A stretch of DNA of 64,000 nucleotides from Pseudonocardia cypriaca (GTDB lineage Bacteria > Actinomycetota > Actinomycetes > Mycobacteriales > Pseudonocardiaceae). How positions within the stretch are numbered: the stretch's first letter is position 1; the number at the start of each line of letters is the position of its first letter. The notes under the pieces are model-generated. The model ran no database searches. It had not been told where the DNA came from and worked only from the letters and a program-made list of their open reading frames with translations. The stretch is taken from assembly GCF_006717045.1 (NCBI RefSeq), contig NZ_VFPH01000001.1:2914001-2978000 (forward strand). The letters are read 5' to 3'. A program made the translations under genes and the position numbers. Positions 41,851-50,462 of the stretch are shown piece by piece.

Positions 41851-42252
41851 ATGCGAATGCGTCACTCGGTCTGCAGATCTGTCTTCAACATGGCAACGCG
41901 CGTCCATGGGCCGGCGCGCCGAGCCGGCCGCCTCGCCGTCACAACCGAGGAACACCCCCGGGGGAGTGATGCCGACCTACCCCTGGAATCGGTCGTGACC
42001 GCCACCGAGCGCGCCGGCCGGACCTCCGGCCTGGAGCCCGAGCACCGCGCGGTCGTCGAGCTCGCCAGGCGGCCGGTGTCACTCGTCGAGATCGGTGCGG
42101 CGCTCACCGTGCCGGTGGCCGTGGTGCGCGGGCTCGTGGGCGAGCTCGAGGACCGCGGTTTGCTCGACGTGCACGTTCCGCCCGCGTTCACGGGTGGACG
42201 TCCGACCGCGGACGTGCTCGCCCGGCTCCTCGAGGGCCTGCGGCCGCGCTGA
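41851..42252 (+). CDS. Small DUF742-like protein
   Basis: A 133-residue protein. Its second half resembles a short DUF742 domain: LEPEHRAVVELARRPVSLVE, then IGAALTVPVAVVRGLVGELE, then DRGLLDVHVPPAF and a closing DVLARLLEGLRP. The N-terminal RPYxxT segment of the domain is missing, and the first 45 residues are of uncertain coding status, so the true start may be later. No conservon partner is near. It is convergent with recQ, seven bases apart. Relation to the larger DUF742 gene at 13.8 kb is by family only. Confidence 0.6.
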   Translation: MRMRHSVCRSVFNMATRVHGPARRAGRLAVTTEEHPRGSDADLPLESVVTATERAGRTSGLEPEHRAVVELARRPVSLVEIGAALTVPVAVVRGLVGELEDRGLLDVHVPPAFTGGRPTADVLARLLEGLRPR

Positions 42253-42259
42253 CGAGCCG

Positions 42260-44113
42260 TCAGTCCGAGAGCGCCGCGAGCACCTGCTCGCCGTAGCGGG
42301 CGAGCTTGGTCTCACCCACGCCGCTGACCCGACCCAGCTCGGCGAGCGACGTGGGGCGCCGTGACGCGATCTCCCGCAGGGTGGCGTCGTGGAAGATCAC
42401 GTAGGCCGGGACGCCCTGCTCCTTGGCCGTGGCGCCGCGCCACGTGCGCAGCCGCTCGAACACCGGGGCGGCCTCGGGCGCGAGATCGGGCTGTGCCGCC
42501 TTCGCCGGACGCGACCGGCGGGCCTGGCGCTGCGGGTCGCGCCGCAGCATGACCTGGTGCTCGCCGCGTAGCACGGGGCGGCTCTCGTCGGTGAGCACGA
42601 ACGTCTGGTGCCGCGGCTCCACGGCGAGGAGGCCCCGGGCGACGAGCTGGCGCAGCACCGCGCGCCACTCCGCCTCACCGAGGTCGGCGCCCACGCCGAA
42701 CACGCTGAGCGTGTGGTGGTCGAACTGCTCGACCTTCGCCGTGCGCCGCCCCAGCAGGATGTCGACGATCTGCCCGGCGCCGAACTTCTGCCGCCGCTCC
42801 CGATCGAGCCGGAACACCGTGGAGAGCACCTTCTGCGCCGCCACCGTGCCGTCCCATGACTCGGGCGGCACCAGGCAGGTGTCGCAGTTGCCGCAGGCGG
42901 GCGCGCCGCGCTGCCCGAAGTAGGCGAGCAGCTGCGTGCGGCGGCACTCGACGGTCTCGCAGAGCGCGAGCATCGCGTCGAGGTGCTGGGCGAGGCGCCG
43001 CCGGTGGTCGCGGTCGCCGTCGGACTCCTCGATCATCTTCCGCTGCTGCACGACGTCGGCGAGCCCGTAGGCGAGCCACGCGGTGGACGGCAACCCGTCG
43101 CGGCCCGCCCGGCCGGTCTCCTGGTAGTAGCCCTCGACGGACTTGGGGAGGTCCAGGTGGGCGACGAACCGCACGTCGGGTTTGTCGATGCCCATGCCGA
43201 AGGCGATCGTGGCGACGACGATCACGCCGTCCTCGCGCAGGAACCGGGCCTGGTTCGCCGCGCGCGTGCCCGATTCGAGCCCGGCGTGGTACGGCACCGC
43301 GGTGAGGCCCTGGCCCACCAGGAACTCGGCGGTGCGCTCCACCGAGTTGCGCGAGAGGCAGTAGACGATGCCCGCGTCGCCGGGGTGCTCGGTGCGGATG
43401 AGGTCGAGCAGCTGGCGGCGCGGGTCGTCCTTCGGCGCGATCCGGTACTGGATGTTCGGCCGGTCGAAGCTCGCGACGAAGTGCCGGGCCCGCTCGCTCG
43501 GGCGCAGGTCGAGGCGCTGCGCGATCTCGGCGTGGGTGGCCTCGGTGGCGGTGGCCGTGAGTGCGATGCGCGGCACATCGGGCCACCGCTCGTGCAGCTC
43601 GGACAGCGCCAGGTAGTCGGGGCGGAAGTCGTGGCCCCACTGCGCCACGCAGTGGGCCTCGTCGATCGCGAACAGCGCGATCCGGCCGCGGTCGAGCAGG
43701 CTCAGCGTGGACGGCACGCGCAGCCGCTCCGGGGCGAGGTAGAGCAGGTCGAGCTCGCCGGTGAGGAACGCCCGCTCGGTGTCGCGGCGCTCCTCGAAGG
43801 TCTGCGTGGAGTTGAGGAACCCGGCCCGCACGCCCAGCGCCCGCAGCGCGTCGACCTGGTCCTGCATCAGCGCGATCAGCGGCGACACCACCACCCCGAC
43901 GCCCGGGCGCACCAGCGCGGGGACCTGGTAGCACAGCGACTTCCCCCCGCCCGTCGGCATGAGGACCAACGCGTCCCCGCCGCCGCAGACGTGCTCGATG
44001 ATCTCGGCCTGCTGCCCGCGGAACGACTCGTAGCCGAACACGCGGCGCAGGACGTCGAGCGGGGCTGCGTCGACGGTGTCGGCGACGGGATCCGCGGTCC
44101 GGGCATCGGGCAC
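42260..44113 (-). CDS. recQ: ATP-dependent DNA helicase RecQ
   Basis: A 617-residue RecQ helicase. Motif 0 FGYESFRGQQAEIIEHV, motif I LMPTGGGKSLCYQVPAL, motif II IDEAHCVAQWGHDFRPDY (with the aromatic-rich loop), III LTATAT, V VATIAFGMGIDKPDVRFVAHLD, VI YYQETGRAGRDG. Zinc-binding cysteines follow (CETVECRR, CGNCDTC), then the RQC winged helix and a C-terminal HRDC domain (FHDATLREIASRRPTSLAEL). All expected domains are present. Start is a GTG translated V-P-D-A-R. It unwinds DNA for recombination repair. It has no operon partner. Confidence 0.95.
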   Translation of the reverse strand: MPDARTADPVADTVDAAPLDVLRRVFGYESFRGQQAEIIEHVCGGGDALVLMPTGGGKSLCYQVPALVRPGVGVVVSPLIALMQDQVDALRALGVRAGFLNSTQTFEERRDTERAFLTGELDLLYLAPERLRVPSTLSLLDRGRIALFAIDEAHCVAQWGHDFRPDYLALSELHERWPDVPRIALTATATEATHAEIAQRLDLRPSERARHFVASFDRPNIQYRIAPKDDPRRQLLDLIRTEHPGDAGIVYCLSRNSVERTAEFLVGQGLTAVPYHAGLESGTRAANQARFLREDGVIVVATIAFGMGIDKPDVRFVAHLDLPKSVEGYYQETGRAGRDGLPSTAWLAYGLADVVQQRKMIEESDGDRDHRRRLAQHLDAMLALCETVECRRTQLLAYFGQRGAPACGNCDTCLVPPESWDGTVAAQKVLSTVFRLDRERRQKFGAGQIVDILLGRRTAKVEQFDHHTLSVFGVGADLGEAEWRAVLRQLVARGLLAVEPRHQTFVLTDESRPVLRGEHQVMLRRDPQRQARRSRPAKAAQPDLAPEAAPVFERLRTWRGATAKEQGVPAYVIFHDATLREIASRRPTSLAELGRVSGVGETKLARYGEQVLAALSD

Positions 44114-44228
44114 CCGGCGATCGTAGGGGCATGGTCCGACGGCGTGCGGGCGAACGGGGAAGCCGACGACTTGCCGTGGTCCCACCCTCTCGCCCGGCGC
44201 GCTCACACCAGCGGCCGATCGCCGGAGG

Positions 44229-45011
44229 TCACACCGGCTGCGGCGCGTCGGCGGCCTGCGACGCCAGCCAGTCCTCGAACGTCGGGCCGGCCAGCACCGC
44301 GTGCGGGGACGGGAGGAGGGCGCCGTTCTCGAACAGCTCGCGGTCGGGATCGTCCGGGTCGCTCGCCTCCTCGATCCGCAGGGACGGGCCGCGCCGGGCG
44401 ACGAGCGTGCGGGCGAGGTCGGCGAGGCGTTCCTCGCGCGGGCCTGCGATCTCCGGGAACGGCTCGCCGGCATCGCCGTCGGGGGCGAAGGCGAGTTCGA
44501 TCGCCGCTTCGGCGACCGTGCGGGCCGACACCGGCTGCATCCGCATGTTCTGCACGTGGCTCACGTCCCCCCGGGTGCCCCACCGGACGAGCAGCTCGAC
44601 GAACTCGTGGAACTGGGCCGCGCGCATGACGCGGGCCGGGACCGGGCCCGCGAGGGCCTCCTGCTCGTGGACCTGCTTCGCCATGTTGTAGCCGGCGGTG
44701 AAGCGGTCGTTCCCGATGATCGACGCCACGACCAGCCGGCGCACGCCCGCCCGCTCGCCGAACTCGTGCAGGTTGCGGGTGGCGGCCGTGAAGTAGTCGG
44801 TAGCCGCCTGCAGCTCGGGCGAGGGCGTGCTGGCGAGGTCGATCACGCAGCCCACGCCCCCGAGGGCCTCGGCCAGGCCTGCTCCGCTCACGAGGTCGAC
44901 GCCGGTCGAGCGCGACATCGCGACCACGTCGTGGCCCCGCCCGCGCAGGATGTCCACGGCGTGCCGCCCCGTGCGCCCCGTCGCCCCCGCCACCGCGATC
45001 TTCTCGTACAT
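44229..45011 (-). CDS. NmrA-like NAD(P)-binding protein, ECF41 target
   Basis: A 260-residue atypical SDR of the NmrA/NAD(P)H-binding type. The dinucleotide-binding turn is IAVAGATGRTGRHAVDILRG; VIDLASTPSPELQAATDYF and RLVVASIIGNDRFTAGYNMAKQ follow; no Y-x-x-x-K catalytic motif is present in the classical place. Such proteins commonly bind NADP(H) as redox sensors or act as oxidoreductases; proteins of this kind are frequent neighbours and targets of ECF41 sigma factors. A TGTCACA-N16-GGTC promoter, matching the ECF41 consensus at all but one position, stands upstream at 45049-45075. The divergent gene encodes that sigma factor. Confidence 0.8.
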   Translation of the reverse strand: MYEKIAVAGATGRTGRHAVDILRGRGHDVVAMSRSTGVDLVSGAGLAEALGGVGCVIDLASTPSPELQAATDYFTAATRNLHEFGERAGVRRLVVASIIGNDRFTAGYNMAKQVHEQEALAGPVPARVMRAAQFHEFVELLVRWGTRGDVSHVQNMRMQPVSARTVAEAAIELAFAPDGDAGEPFPEIAGPREERLADLARTLVARRGPSLRIEEASDPDDPDRELFENGALLPSPHAVLAGPTFEDWLASQAADAPQPV

Positions 45012-45048
45012 CGCTCTCTCCTTCGTCAACGTGGTCCGTTGCGTGGTA

Positions 45049-45075
45049 GACCCGTGGCGACGGAGGGATGTGACA
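45049..45075 (-). promoter_or_regulatory. ECF41-type promoter
   Basis: On the minus strand TGTCACA (45075-45069) is followed after 16 bases by GGTC (45052-45049). The published ECF41 consensus is TGTCACA-N16-CGTC. It drives the NmrA-like gene and lies directly upstream of the sigma factor gene on the other strand. Confidence 0.7.
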
Positions 45076-45076
45076 G

Positions 45077-45964
45077 GTGGACCAGCCGACGCTGTTGGCC
45101 GAGCGCTTCGAGGAGCACCGCCCGCACCTGCGCGCCGTGGCCTACCGCATGCTCGGGTCGATGGGCGAGGCCGACGACGCGGTGCAGGACGCCTGGCTGC
45201 GCCTCGACCGCGCGGACGCTTCCGAGATCGAGAGCCTCCGCGCTTGGCTGACCACCGTGGTGGGCCGGATCTGCCTGAACATGCTCCGATCCCGCGCCAC
45301 CCGTCGCGAGGATCCCCTGGACGCCCCGCACGTGCCCGACCCCGTGGTGACCTCGCCGGACGGCGGTGACCCCGCGCACGAGGCGCTGGTGGCCGACGCC
45401 GTCGGTCTCGCCCTGCTCGTCGTGCTGGACACGCTGCCGCCCGCGGAGCGGCTCGCGTACGTGCTGCACGACATGTTCGCGGTGCCGTTCGAGGACATCG
45501 CGCCGATCGTCGAGCGTTCACCCGCCGCGGCGCGCCAGCTCGCCAGCAGGGCGCGCCGCCGGGTACGCACCGGCGCCCCCGAGCCGGACCCGGACCGCAG
45601 CCGCCAGCGCAAGGTGGTCGACGCGTTCTTCGCGGCCTCCCACGCCGGCAACTTCGAGGCGTTGCTCGGGCTGCTCGCCCCCGACGTCGTGCTGCGTGCC
45701 GACGGCGGCGCGCTGCGCCCAGGCGCCAGCGCCTTCGTGCAGGGCGCCGCGGCGGTGGCCGGCCGGGCGTGGACCTACCGGAAGCTGTCGCCCTACGTGC
45801 GCCCGGTGCTGGTCAACGGGGTGGCCGGCGTGCTCGTCGCGCGCGACGGGGAGCCGTTCTCGATCATGGCCTTCACGGTGCGCGACGACAGGATCGTGGC
45901 GATCGACGCCCTGTCGGACCCCGAGCGCCTGCGAGCGCTGGAGCTGCCCGCGCTCAGCGGCTGA
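45077..45964 (+). CDS. sigJ: ECF41-family RNA polymerase sigma factor (SigJ-like)
   Basis: A 295-residue ECF sigma factor with a C-terminal SnoaL-like extension. Region 2 is HLRAVAYRMLGSMGEADDAV and QDAWLRLDRAD; region 4 is LPPAERLAYVLHDMFAVPFE with EDIAPIVERSPAAARQLASRA. Residues about 175-295 form the NTF2/SnoaL domain, which in this family acts in cis as an activity controller; the D-G-G-G-K motif of that domain reads DGGALRPGA here. The partner gene on the opposite strand carries a consensus ECF41 promoter. Start is GTG. The signal sensed is unknown. Confidence 0.85.
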   Translation: MDQPTLLAERFEEHRPHLRAVAYRMLGSMGEADDAVQDAWLRLDRADASEIESLRAWLTTVVGRICLNMLRSRATRREDPLDAPHVPDPVVTSPDGGDPAHEALVADAVGLALLVVLDTLPPAERLAYVLHDMFAVPFEDIAPIVERSPAAARQLASRARRRVRTGAPEPDPDRSRQRKVVDAFFAASHAGNFEALLGLLAPDVVLRADGGALRPGASAFVQGAAAVAGRAWTYRKLSPYVRPVLVNGVAGVLVARDGEPFSIMAFTVRDDRIVAIDALSDPERLRALELPALSG

Positions 45965-46000
45965 GCGGGACGAGGACGCGGGCACCGGTTCGCGACACGG

Positions 46001-46786
46001 TCAGCACTTGCGCGCGATCGCCCCGTACATCGCGATGTCCGCGTCGACGATCGGGCCGGTGCCCGGGGCCGGCCGCCACTTGTGGATCTGGACGATGCCG
46101 GGCTCGACGAGGTCGAGCCCGGCGAAGAGGTCCTCGACCTGGGCCTTCGTGCGCCACTGCAGCGACTCGCCGTACGCCTCGTACACCCGTTGCACCCCGG
46201 CGAGGGGGACCGGCGCGAAGTCGTCGGTGGCGACGGACGCGGCGACGTAGCTGCCAGGGGGCAGCGCGTCGACGAGCTTCCGGACGACCTCGCGGGCCAG
46301 CTCGTCGTCGGTGATGAAGTGCAGCACCGCGATCAGGGTGAGGCCGACCGGTTCGTTGAGGTCGAGCGTGTCGCGCAGCCGCGGGTCGGCGAGGAGGGCG
46401 TCGGGCTCGCGCATGTCGGCGCGGACGTAGGCGGTGCGGCCCTGGGGGGTGCCGCCCATCCGCGCGCGGGCGTGCGCCAGGACGACCGGGTCGTTGTCGA
46501 CGTAGACCACCCGGGCGTCCGGGACGACCGCCTGCACCACCTCGTGCAGGTTGGGTGAGGTCGGGATGCCGGTGCCGACGTCGAGGAACTGGCGCACGCC
46601 CTGCTCGGCCAGGTACCGCGCCGCCCGGTGCATGAAGCTGCGGTTCTCCAGCATGTGCACGCGCAGGGCCGGCCAGAGCCGCAGCGAGGCGTCGCCCGCC
46701 GCCCGGTCGATGGCGTAGTGGTCCTTGCCGCCGAGGATGTAGTCGTAGATCCGGGCGCCGTGCGCGCGGTCGATCCCCAGGTCCAT
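46001..46786 (-). CDS. SAM-dependent methyltransferase, DUF574 family
   Basis: A 261-residue S-adenosylmethionine-dependent methyltransferase of the actinobacterial DUF574 family (PF04672). The start ARIYDYILGGKDHYAIDRAA is its signature; SAM-binding motif I is FLDVGTGIPTSPNLHEV, followed by VVYVDNDPVVLAHARARM and VGLTLIAVLHFITDDE, and the C-terminal FAGLDLVEPGIVQIHKWRP. The substrate is unknown for the whole family, which is greatly expanded in actinomycetes. It is convergent with the sigma factor gene and lies downstream of the Tet(M)-like gene. Confidence 0.9.
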   Translation of the reverse strand: MDLGIDRAHGARIYDYILGGKDHYAIDRAAGDASLRLWPALRVHMLENRSFMHRAARYLAEQGVRQFLDVGTGIPTSPNLHEVVQAVVPDARVVYVDNDPVVLAHARARMGGTPQGRTAYVRADMREPDALLADPRLRDTLDLNEPVGLTLIAVLHFITDDELAREVVRKLVDALPPGSYVAASVATDDFAPVPLAGVQRVYEAYGESLQWRTKAQVEDLFAGLDLVEPGIVQIHKWRPAPGTGPIVDADIAMYGAIARKC

Positions 46787-46828
46787 CGCGCTGCCCCGGC
46801 TCTCCTCGTCGATCCGTCCGGCGTGATC

Positions 46829-48805
46829 CTAGGGAAGGGGGCGCACCCTCCGCTCCACCCGCAGCAGGTATTCCTTGCGGTGCAGCGGGTCGTCGTCGGT
46901 GCGCGGGCGCTTCGGCACCGGACCGGTCACGGGCTCGTAGTGGTCGAACTCGCTCTCCAGCACGCCCTCCCCGCGGGACAGTGCGGGGAGGAGCTGCTCC
47001 AGCCGGTGCACCGACGCGGCGGGGACGACGCCGTCCAGGAGGTGGTCCGTGCCGTTCGGGAGGGGGGCCTGCGGGACCGCGCGGAGCCGGGACAGGACCG
47101 GCAGCACGGCGCCGTAAGTGTCGGCCGGGACCTCGAGGTGGAACCGGTGCATCGGCTCGTGCACCGTCGTGCCGGCCTGCTGCAGGGCGCTCATCAGCAC
47201 CAGCGGCGTCAGTTGGCGGAAGTCGCGCGCGGTGCTCGACATGCTCTTGTCGAACGTGGCGTGGGCGTGGCTCTGCCGAGGGGCGTACCCGGAGTGCGTC
47301 ATGGTCACGGTGCAGTCGAGCACCTGCCAGCCGTGCAGCCCCTGCCGCAGCGTCTCGCGGACGGTCTCCTCGACCGCCACGAAGAACGCGTACGGCATCG
47401 ACCCCAGCTCGACCCCCAGCCGGAACACCACACCCGAACCGGCCGGTCCCGGCTCCACCCGCAGCCCGACGGTGGCGAGGAACGGGTTCGGCTCGGCCTT
47501 CATGATCTCCACGGCCGCGCCTGCCCCGTCGAGCCGTTCCACGCAGATCGTGGTGGACTCGCGGAACCCGACCTCGAGACCGAACTCCTCGGCCAGCGTG
47601 GCCTGCACGACCTCCTTCTGCACCTCGCCGTACAGCGACACCGCGATCTCCCGCCCGGCCCGGCGCAGGTCGATCAGCGGGTCCTGCTCGGCGAGCAGTG
47701 CGAGCGCTGCGTGCAGGGCGCCGCCCTCCGCCGGCGTCGCCGGCACGACCACGGTCTCCAGCGTCGGCGGCGCGAAGTGGCGTTCCGCGGTGCCGGGCCG
47801 GGGAGCGCCGACCGGGTCGCCGACGCGGATGTCCGGCAGGCCACGCAGCGTGGCGATCTGCCCGGCGGAGACCGCCTGCCGCCGCACCGGCCCGCCGCCC
47901 TCGACGGCGGCGAGCGCCGTGACCTTGCTGCCACCGTCTCCCAGCCGGTCCCGCACGTGGAGGGTTCCGGAGTGCAGGCGCGCGTAGGCCACCTTCTCGC
48001 CCGCCGGACCTCGCTCGATCTTGAAGACGGTGCCGGACAACGGCCCGTCCGGGTCGCCGTCGGCGGCGGGCAGCAGCTCGGCGATGCCGGCCGTGAGCGC
48101 GTCGACGCCTGCGCCCGTGATCGCCGACCCGGCGAACACCGGGTGGACCTGCGCCTGCGCGACCTGAGCCACGAGCTCGCGGCGAAGGCGCTCGTAGGGG
48201 ATACCGCCGTCGACGTACTGGGCGAGCAGCGCGTCGTCGTGCTCGGCCAGCACCTCGGCGAGGCGCGCGGTGAAGCCGGCGTCGGCCGGGCCGTGGGGGA
48301 GGACCTCCCCGTCGCGGACGCCGGTCATCGCGACGGCGGCGGGCGTGAGCCGCCGCGCGACGCCGGCCAGCACGCGGTCGACGTCGGCGCCCATGCGGTC
48401 GATCTTGTTGACGAACAGCAGTGTCGGGATGCGCAGTCGCTGCAGCGTCCGCATGAGCACGCGGGTCTGCGCCTGCACGCCCTCGACGGCCGACAGCACG
48501 AGCACGGCGCCGTCGAGCACGCCGAGCACCCGCTCCACCTCGGCGATGAAGTCCGGGTGGCCGGGGGTGTCGATGAGGTTGACGGTGACCGGGTCGGGGC
48601 CGGAACGGATCGGGAACGAGACCACGGCGGAGCGGATCGTGATGCCGCGCCAGCGCTCGAGGTGGCCTGCGTCGGTGCGGGTGGTGCCCTCGTCGACGCT
48701 GCCGATCTCGTCGATCACACCGGCGGCGAACAGGAGGCGTTCGGTCAGGCTGGTCTTACCGGCGTCGACATGGGCGACGATCCCGAGGTTGAGCGTGCGA
48801 GCCAA
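46829..48805 (-). CDS. Tet(M)/OtrA-like ribosomal protection GTPase
   Basis: A 658-residue translational GTPase related to EF-G. G1 is AHVDAGKTSLTERLL, G3 IDTPGHPDF, G4 NKIDRMGADVDRV; the EF-G-like domains III-V follow, with LVLMSALQQAGTTVHEPMHR and YAPRQSHAHATFDKSMSSTAR in domain IV. Tet(M)-type proteins displace tetracycline from the ribosome; chromosomal actinobacterial versions such as OtrA often serve as self-protection or intrinsic resistance, and whether this one does is not shown. I take the TTG at 48805 (GAAGGA eight bases upstream) as start. Upstream, CCTCTCG...CGAGAGG (48873-48890) forms a hairpin. The GntR gene precedes it on the same strand. Confidence 0.85.
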   Translation of the reverse strand: MARTLNLGIVAHVDAGKTSLTERLLFAAGVIDEIGSVDEGTTRTDAGHLERWRGITIRSAVVSFPIRSGPDPVTVNLIDTPGHPDFIAEVERVLGVLDGAVLVLSAVEGVQAQTRVLMRTLQRLRIPTLLFVNKIDRMGADVDRVLAGVARRLTPAAVAMTGVRDGEVLPHGPADAGFTARLAEVLAEHDDALLAQYVDGGIPYERLRRELVAQVAQAQVHPVFAGSAITGAGVDALTAGIAELLPAADGDPDGPLSGTVFKIERGPAGEKVAYARLHSGTLHVRDRLGDGGSKVTALAAVEGGGPVRRQAVSAGQIATLRGLPDIRVGDPVGAPRPGTAERHFAPPTLETVVVPATPAEGGALHAALALLAEQDPLIDLRRAGREIAVSLYGEVQKEVVQATLAEEFGLEVGFRESTTICVERLDGAGAAVEIMKAEPNPFLATVGLRVEPGPAGSGVVFRLGVELGSMPYAFFVAVEETVRETLRQGLHGWQVLDCTVTMTHSGYAPRQSHAHATFDKSMSSTARDFRQLTPLVLMSALQQAGTTVHEPMHRFHLEVPADTYGAVLPVLSRLRAVPQAPLPNGTDHLLDGVVPAASVHRLEQLLPALSRGEGVLESEFDHYEPVTGPVPKRPRTDDDPLHRKEYLLRVERRVRPLP

Positions 48806-48872
48806 GCGTCATGTCCTTCAGCGATGCGGATGCGGTGGGGGCGGACATGAACGCAGCTCGCATCGTGGGACT

Positions 48873-48890
48873 CCTCTCGTGGCCGAGAGG
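48873..48890 (-). terminator. Hairpin in the leader of the Tet(M)-like gene
   Basis: CCTCTCG (48873-48879) and CGAGAGG (48884-48890) form a 7-bp stem over a four-base loop, about 70 bases upstream of the Tet(M)-like start. It may terminate the preceding GntR gene or attenuate the resistance gene; there is no T-tract. Confidence 0.4.
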
Positions 48891-48927
48891 GGAGTACAGA
48901 CCACCCGCGGGGCGGGCGGCAACCGGT

Positions 48928-49692
48928 TTATCGGTGGACCTCGGTGCGCACCATCAGCCGCACGCGGTCGGCGCGGTAGAGGTCGCGGGCGTACTCGACC
49001 GGCAGGCCGCCGACCGAGTGGGCCGTGCGTTCCACCCCCATCAACGGCGTGCCGCGGACCACCCCGAGCGCGGCGGCCTCGGCCGGGTCGGCGCTCACGG
49101 GTTCGAGGTACTCCACCGCGGTGTGCGGAGCGAGGCCGTACTCCTCGGCGAGCAGCTCGTAGATCGAGCCCGTCAGCGGGTGGGAGAGCAGGCCGGGGAG
49201 CCGCTCGGCGGGCAGCCACGAGCGCTCCAACGCGAGCGCGGCTCCGTCGGCGGAGCGCACGCGCACCAGCTCGTAGACCGGGGCATCCGGGGCGAGCCGC
49301 AGCGCCTGCGCCACCGGCCCCTCGGCCTCGACGGTGCGGGCGCCGAGGATCTCCGCGCCCGCCTTCCGGTGGGCGCGCCGCATCTGCTCGGTGAAGCCGG
49401 CGACGCCGGTGAGGTCGCAGTCGATCCGGGGCTCGGCGACGAACGCGCCGCCGGAGCGTCCGGGCGTGCGGACGAGCACGCCGCGGCGCGCGAGCCCGTC
49501 GAGGGCCTGGCGCAGGGTCATCCGGCTCACCCGCAGCGCGGCGGCCAGCTCGCGCTCGCCGGGAAGTCGATCGCCTGCCGACACCGCGCCCGCGGTGATC
49601 TCCTCCATGAGCCACCGCTCGATCTGGGCGTGCACCGGGACCCCGCGATGGCGTTCCAGCGCAGGCGCGCGCCCGAGCAGCTCCGCCGACAT
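48928..49692 (-). CDS. GntR-family regulator, HutC subfamily (UTRA domain)
   Basis: A 254-residue regulator. The N-terminal winged helix reads VPVHAQIERWLMEEITAGAV, then PGERELAAALRVSRMTLRQA and LDGLARRGVLVRTPGRSGGA; residues about 100-250 are a UTRA domain (ALALERSWLPAERLPGLL, YELLAEEYGLAPHTAVEYLE, VERTAHSVGGLPVEYARDLY). The ATG is at 49692. It is divergent from the FCD-type GntR gene and lies upstream of, and on the same strand as, the Tet(M)-like gene; it might control either, or the amine island, but nothing in the sequence decides this. The ligand is unknown. Confidence 0.85.
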   Translation of the reverse strand: MSAELLGRAPALERHRGVPVHAQIERWLMEEITAGAVSAGDRLPGERELAAALRVSRMTLRQALDGLARRGVLVRTPGRSGGAFVAEPRIDCDLTGVAGFTEQMRRAHRKAGAEILGARTVEAEGPVAQALRLAPDAPVYELVRVRSADGAALALERSWLPAERLPGLLSHPLTGSIYELLAEEYGLAPHTAVEYLEPVSADPAEAAALGVVRGTPLMGVERTAHSVGGLPVEYARDLYRADRVRLMVRTEVHR

Positions 49693-49748
49693 CCGCTCAG
49701 GGTAAGCGCTACGGAACCGGACCGGGGAGAAACACAGCGTGCGCAGGA

Positions 49749-49759
49749 ATATCTGATAT
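49749..49759. promoter_or_regulatory. Palindrome ATATC-T-GATAT before the FCD regulator gene
   Basis: A perfect 5-1-5 dyad in an AT-rich patch between the two divergent GntR genes, 35 bases upstream of the preferred start of the second. It is a candidate site for autoregulation or for a -10 element. Weak evidence. Confidence 0.4.
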
Positions 49760-49793
49760 GGTCGGAGTGACGGAGGCCACACGGGGGTGGTTC

Positions 49794-50462
49794 GTGTCCG
49801 ACCTGAAGTCGCAGACGATCTACCGCGCACTGCGTGAGCGGATCCTGTCCAACGAGATCCTGTCGGGCACCCGCCTGGTGCTCCGCCAACTGGCGAACGA
49901 GTACGACACCAGCGACATCCCGGTGCGCGAGGCGTTGCGCATGCTCGAGCGCGACGGGCTCGTCGAGATGGTCCCGTACCGGGGGGCGCGGGTCACCACG
50001 CTCACGGCGCGTGAGATCGAGGAGACCTACTTCATCCGCGGCCACCTCGAGAGCATCGCCACCGGCCTGGCCGCCGAGCGCATCTCCGACGCCGAGCTGC
50101 TCATCCTCGACGAGCTGATGACGCGGATGCGCGCCGCGGTCGAGGCGCAGGACGGCCCGGGCTTCTCCGACCTCAACCGCGAGTTCCACGCCACGATCAT
50201 CGGAGCCTGCGGCAACGAGATGCTCCGCGAGCTGACGATGGACATCTGGCAGCGCCACTCCGGCTTCCAGCGGGTCTTCCGGATGGTGCCCGAGCGGCTC
50301 GCCGCCTCGCAGTCCGAGCACGAGGGGATCATGGACGCGCTGCGGGCGCGTGATCCCAAGCGCGCCGCGGCGCTCGCGCTGTGGCACAAGCGTTCGGTCG
50401 GCGACACGGTCAGCACCCTGGTGGACGGCGAACGACCGGCTGCGGGCGGGGAGACGGCGTGA
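49794..50462 (+). CDS. GntR-family regulator, FadR/FCD subfamily
   Basis: A 222-residue regulator. The winged helix is LKSQTIYRALRERILSNEIL with LVLRQLANEYDTSDIPVREA and LRMLERDGLVEMVPYRGARV; residues about 80-215 are an FCD ligand-binding domain (RGHLESIATGLAAERISDAE, SDLNREFHATIIGACGNEML, SEHEGIMDALRARDPKRAA), with the Asp/His residues that bind metal or carboxylates. It precedes a four-gene importer and a fumarylacetoacetase-family gene; its stop overlaps the ATPase start (GTGA). It thus probably controls uptake of a carboxylate. Start: GTG at 49794 is preferred; ATG at 49758 would overlap the palindrome. Confidence 0.85.
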   Translation: MSDLKSQTIYRALRERILSNEILSGTRLVLRQLANEYDTSDIPVREALRMLERDGLVEMVPYRGARVTTLTAREIEETYFIRGHLESIATGLAAERISDAELLILDELMTRMRAAVEAQDGPGFSDLNREFHATIIGACGNEMLRELTMDIWQRHSGFQRVFRMVPERLAASQSEHEGIMDALRARDPKRAAALALWHKRSVGDTVSTLVDGERPAAGGETA

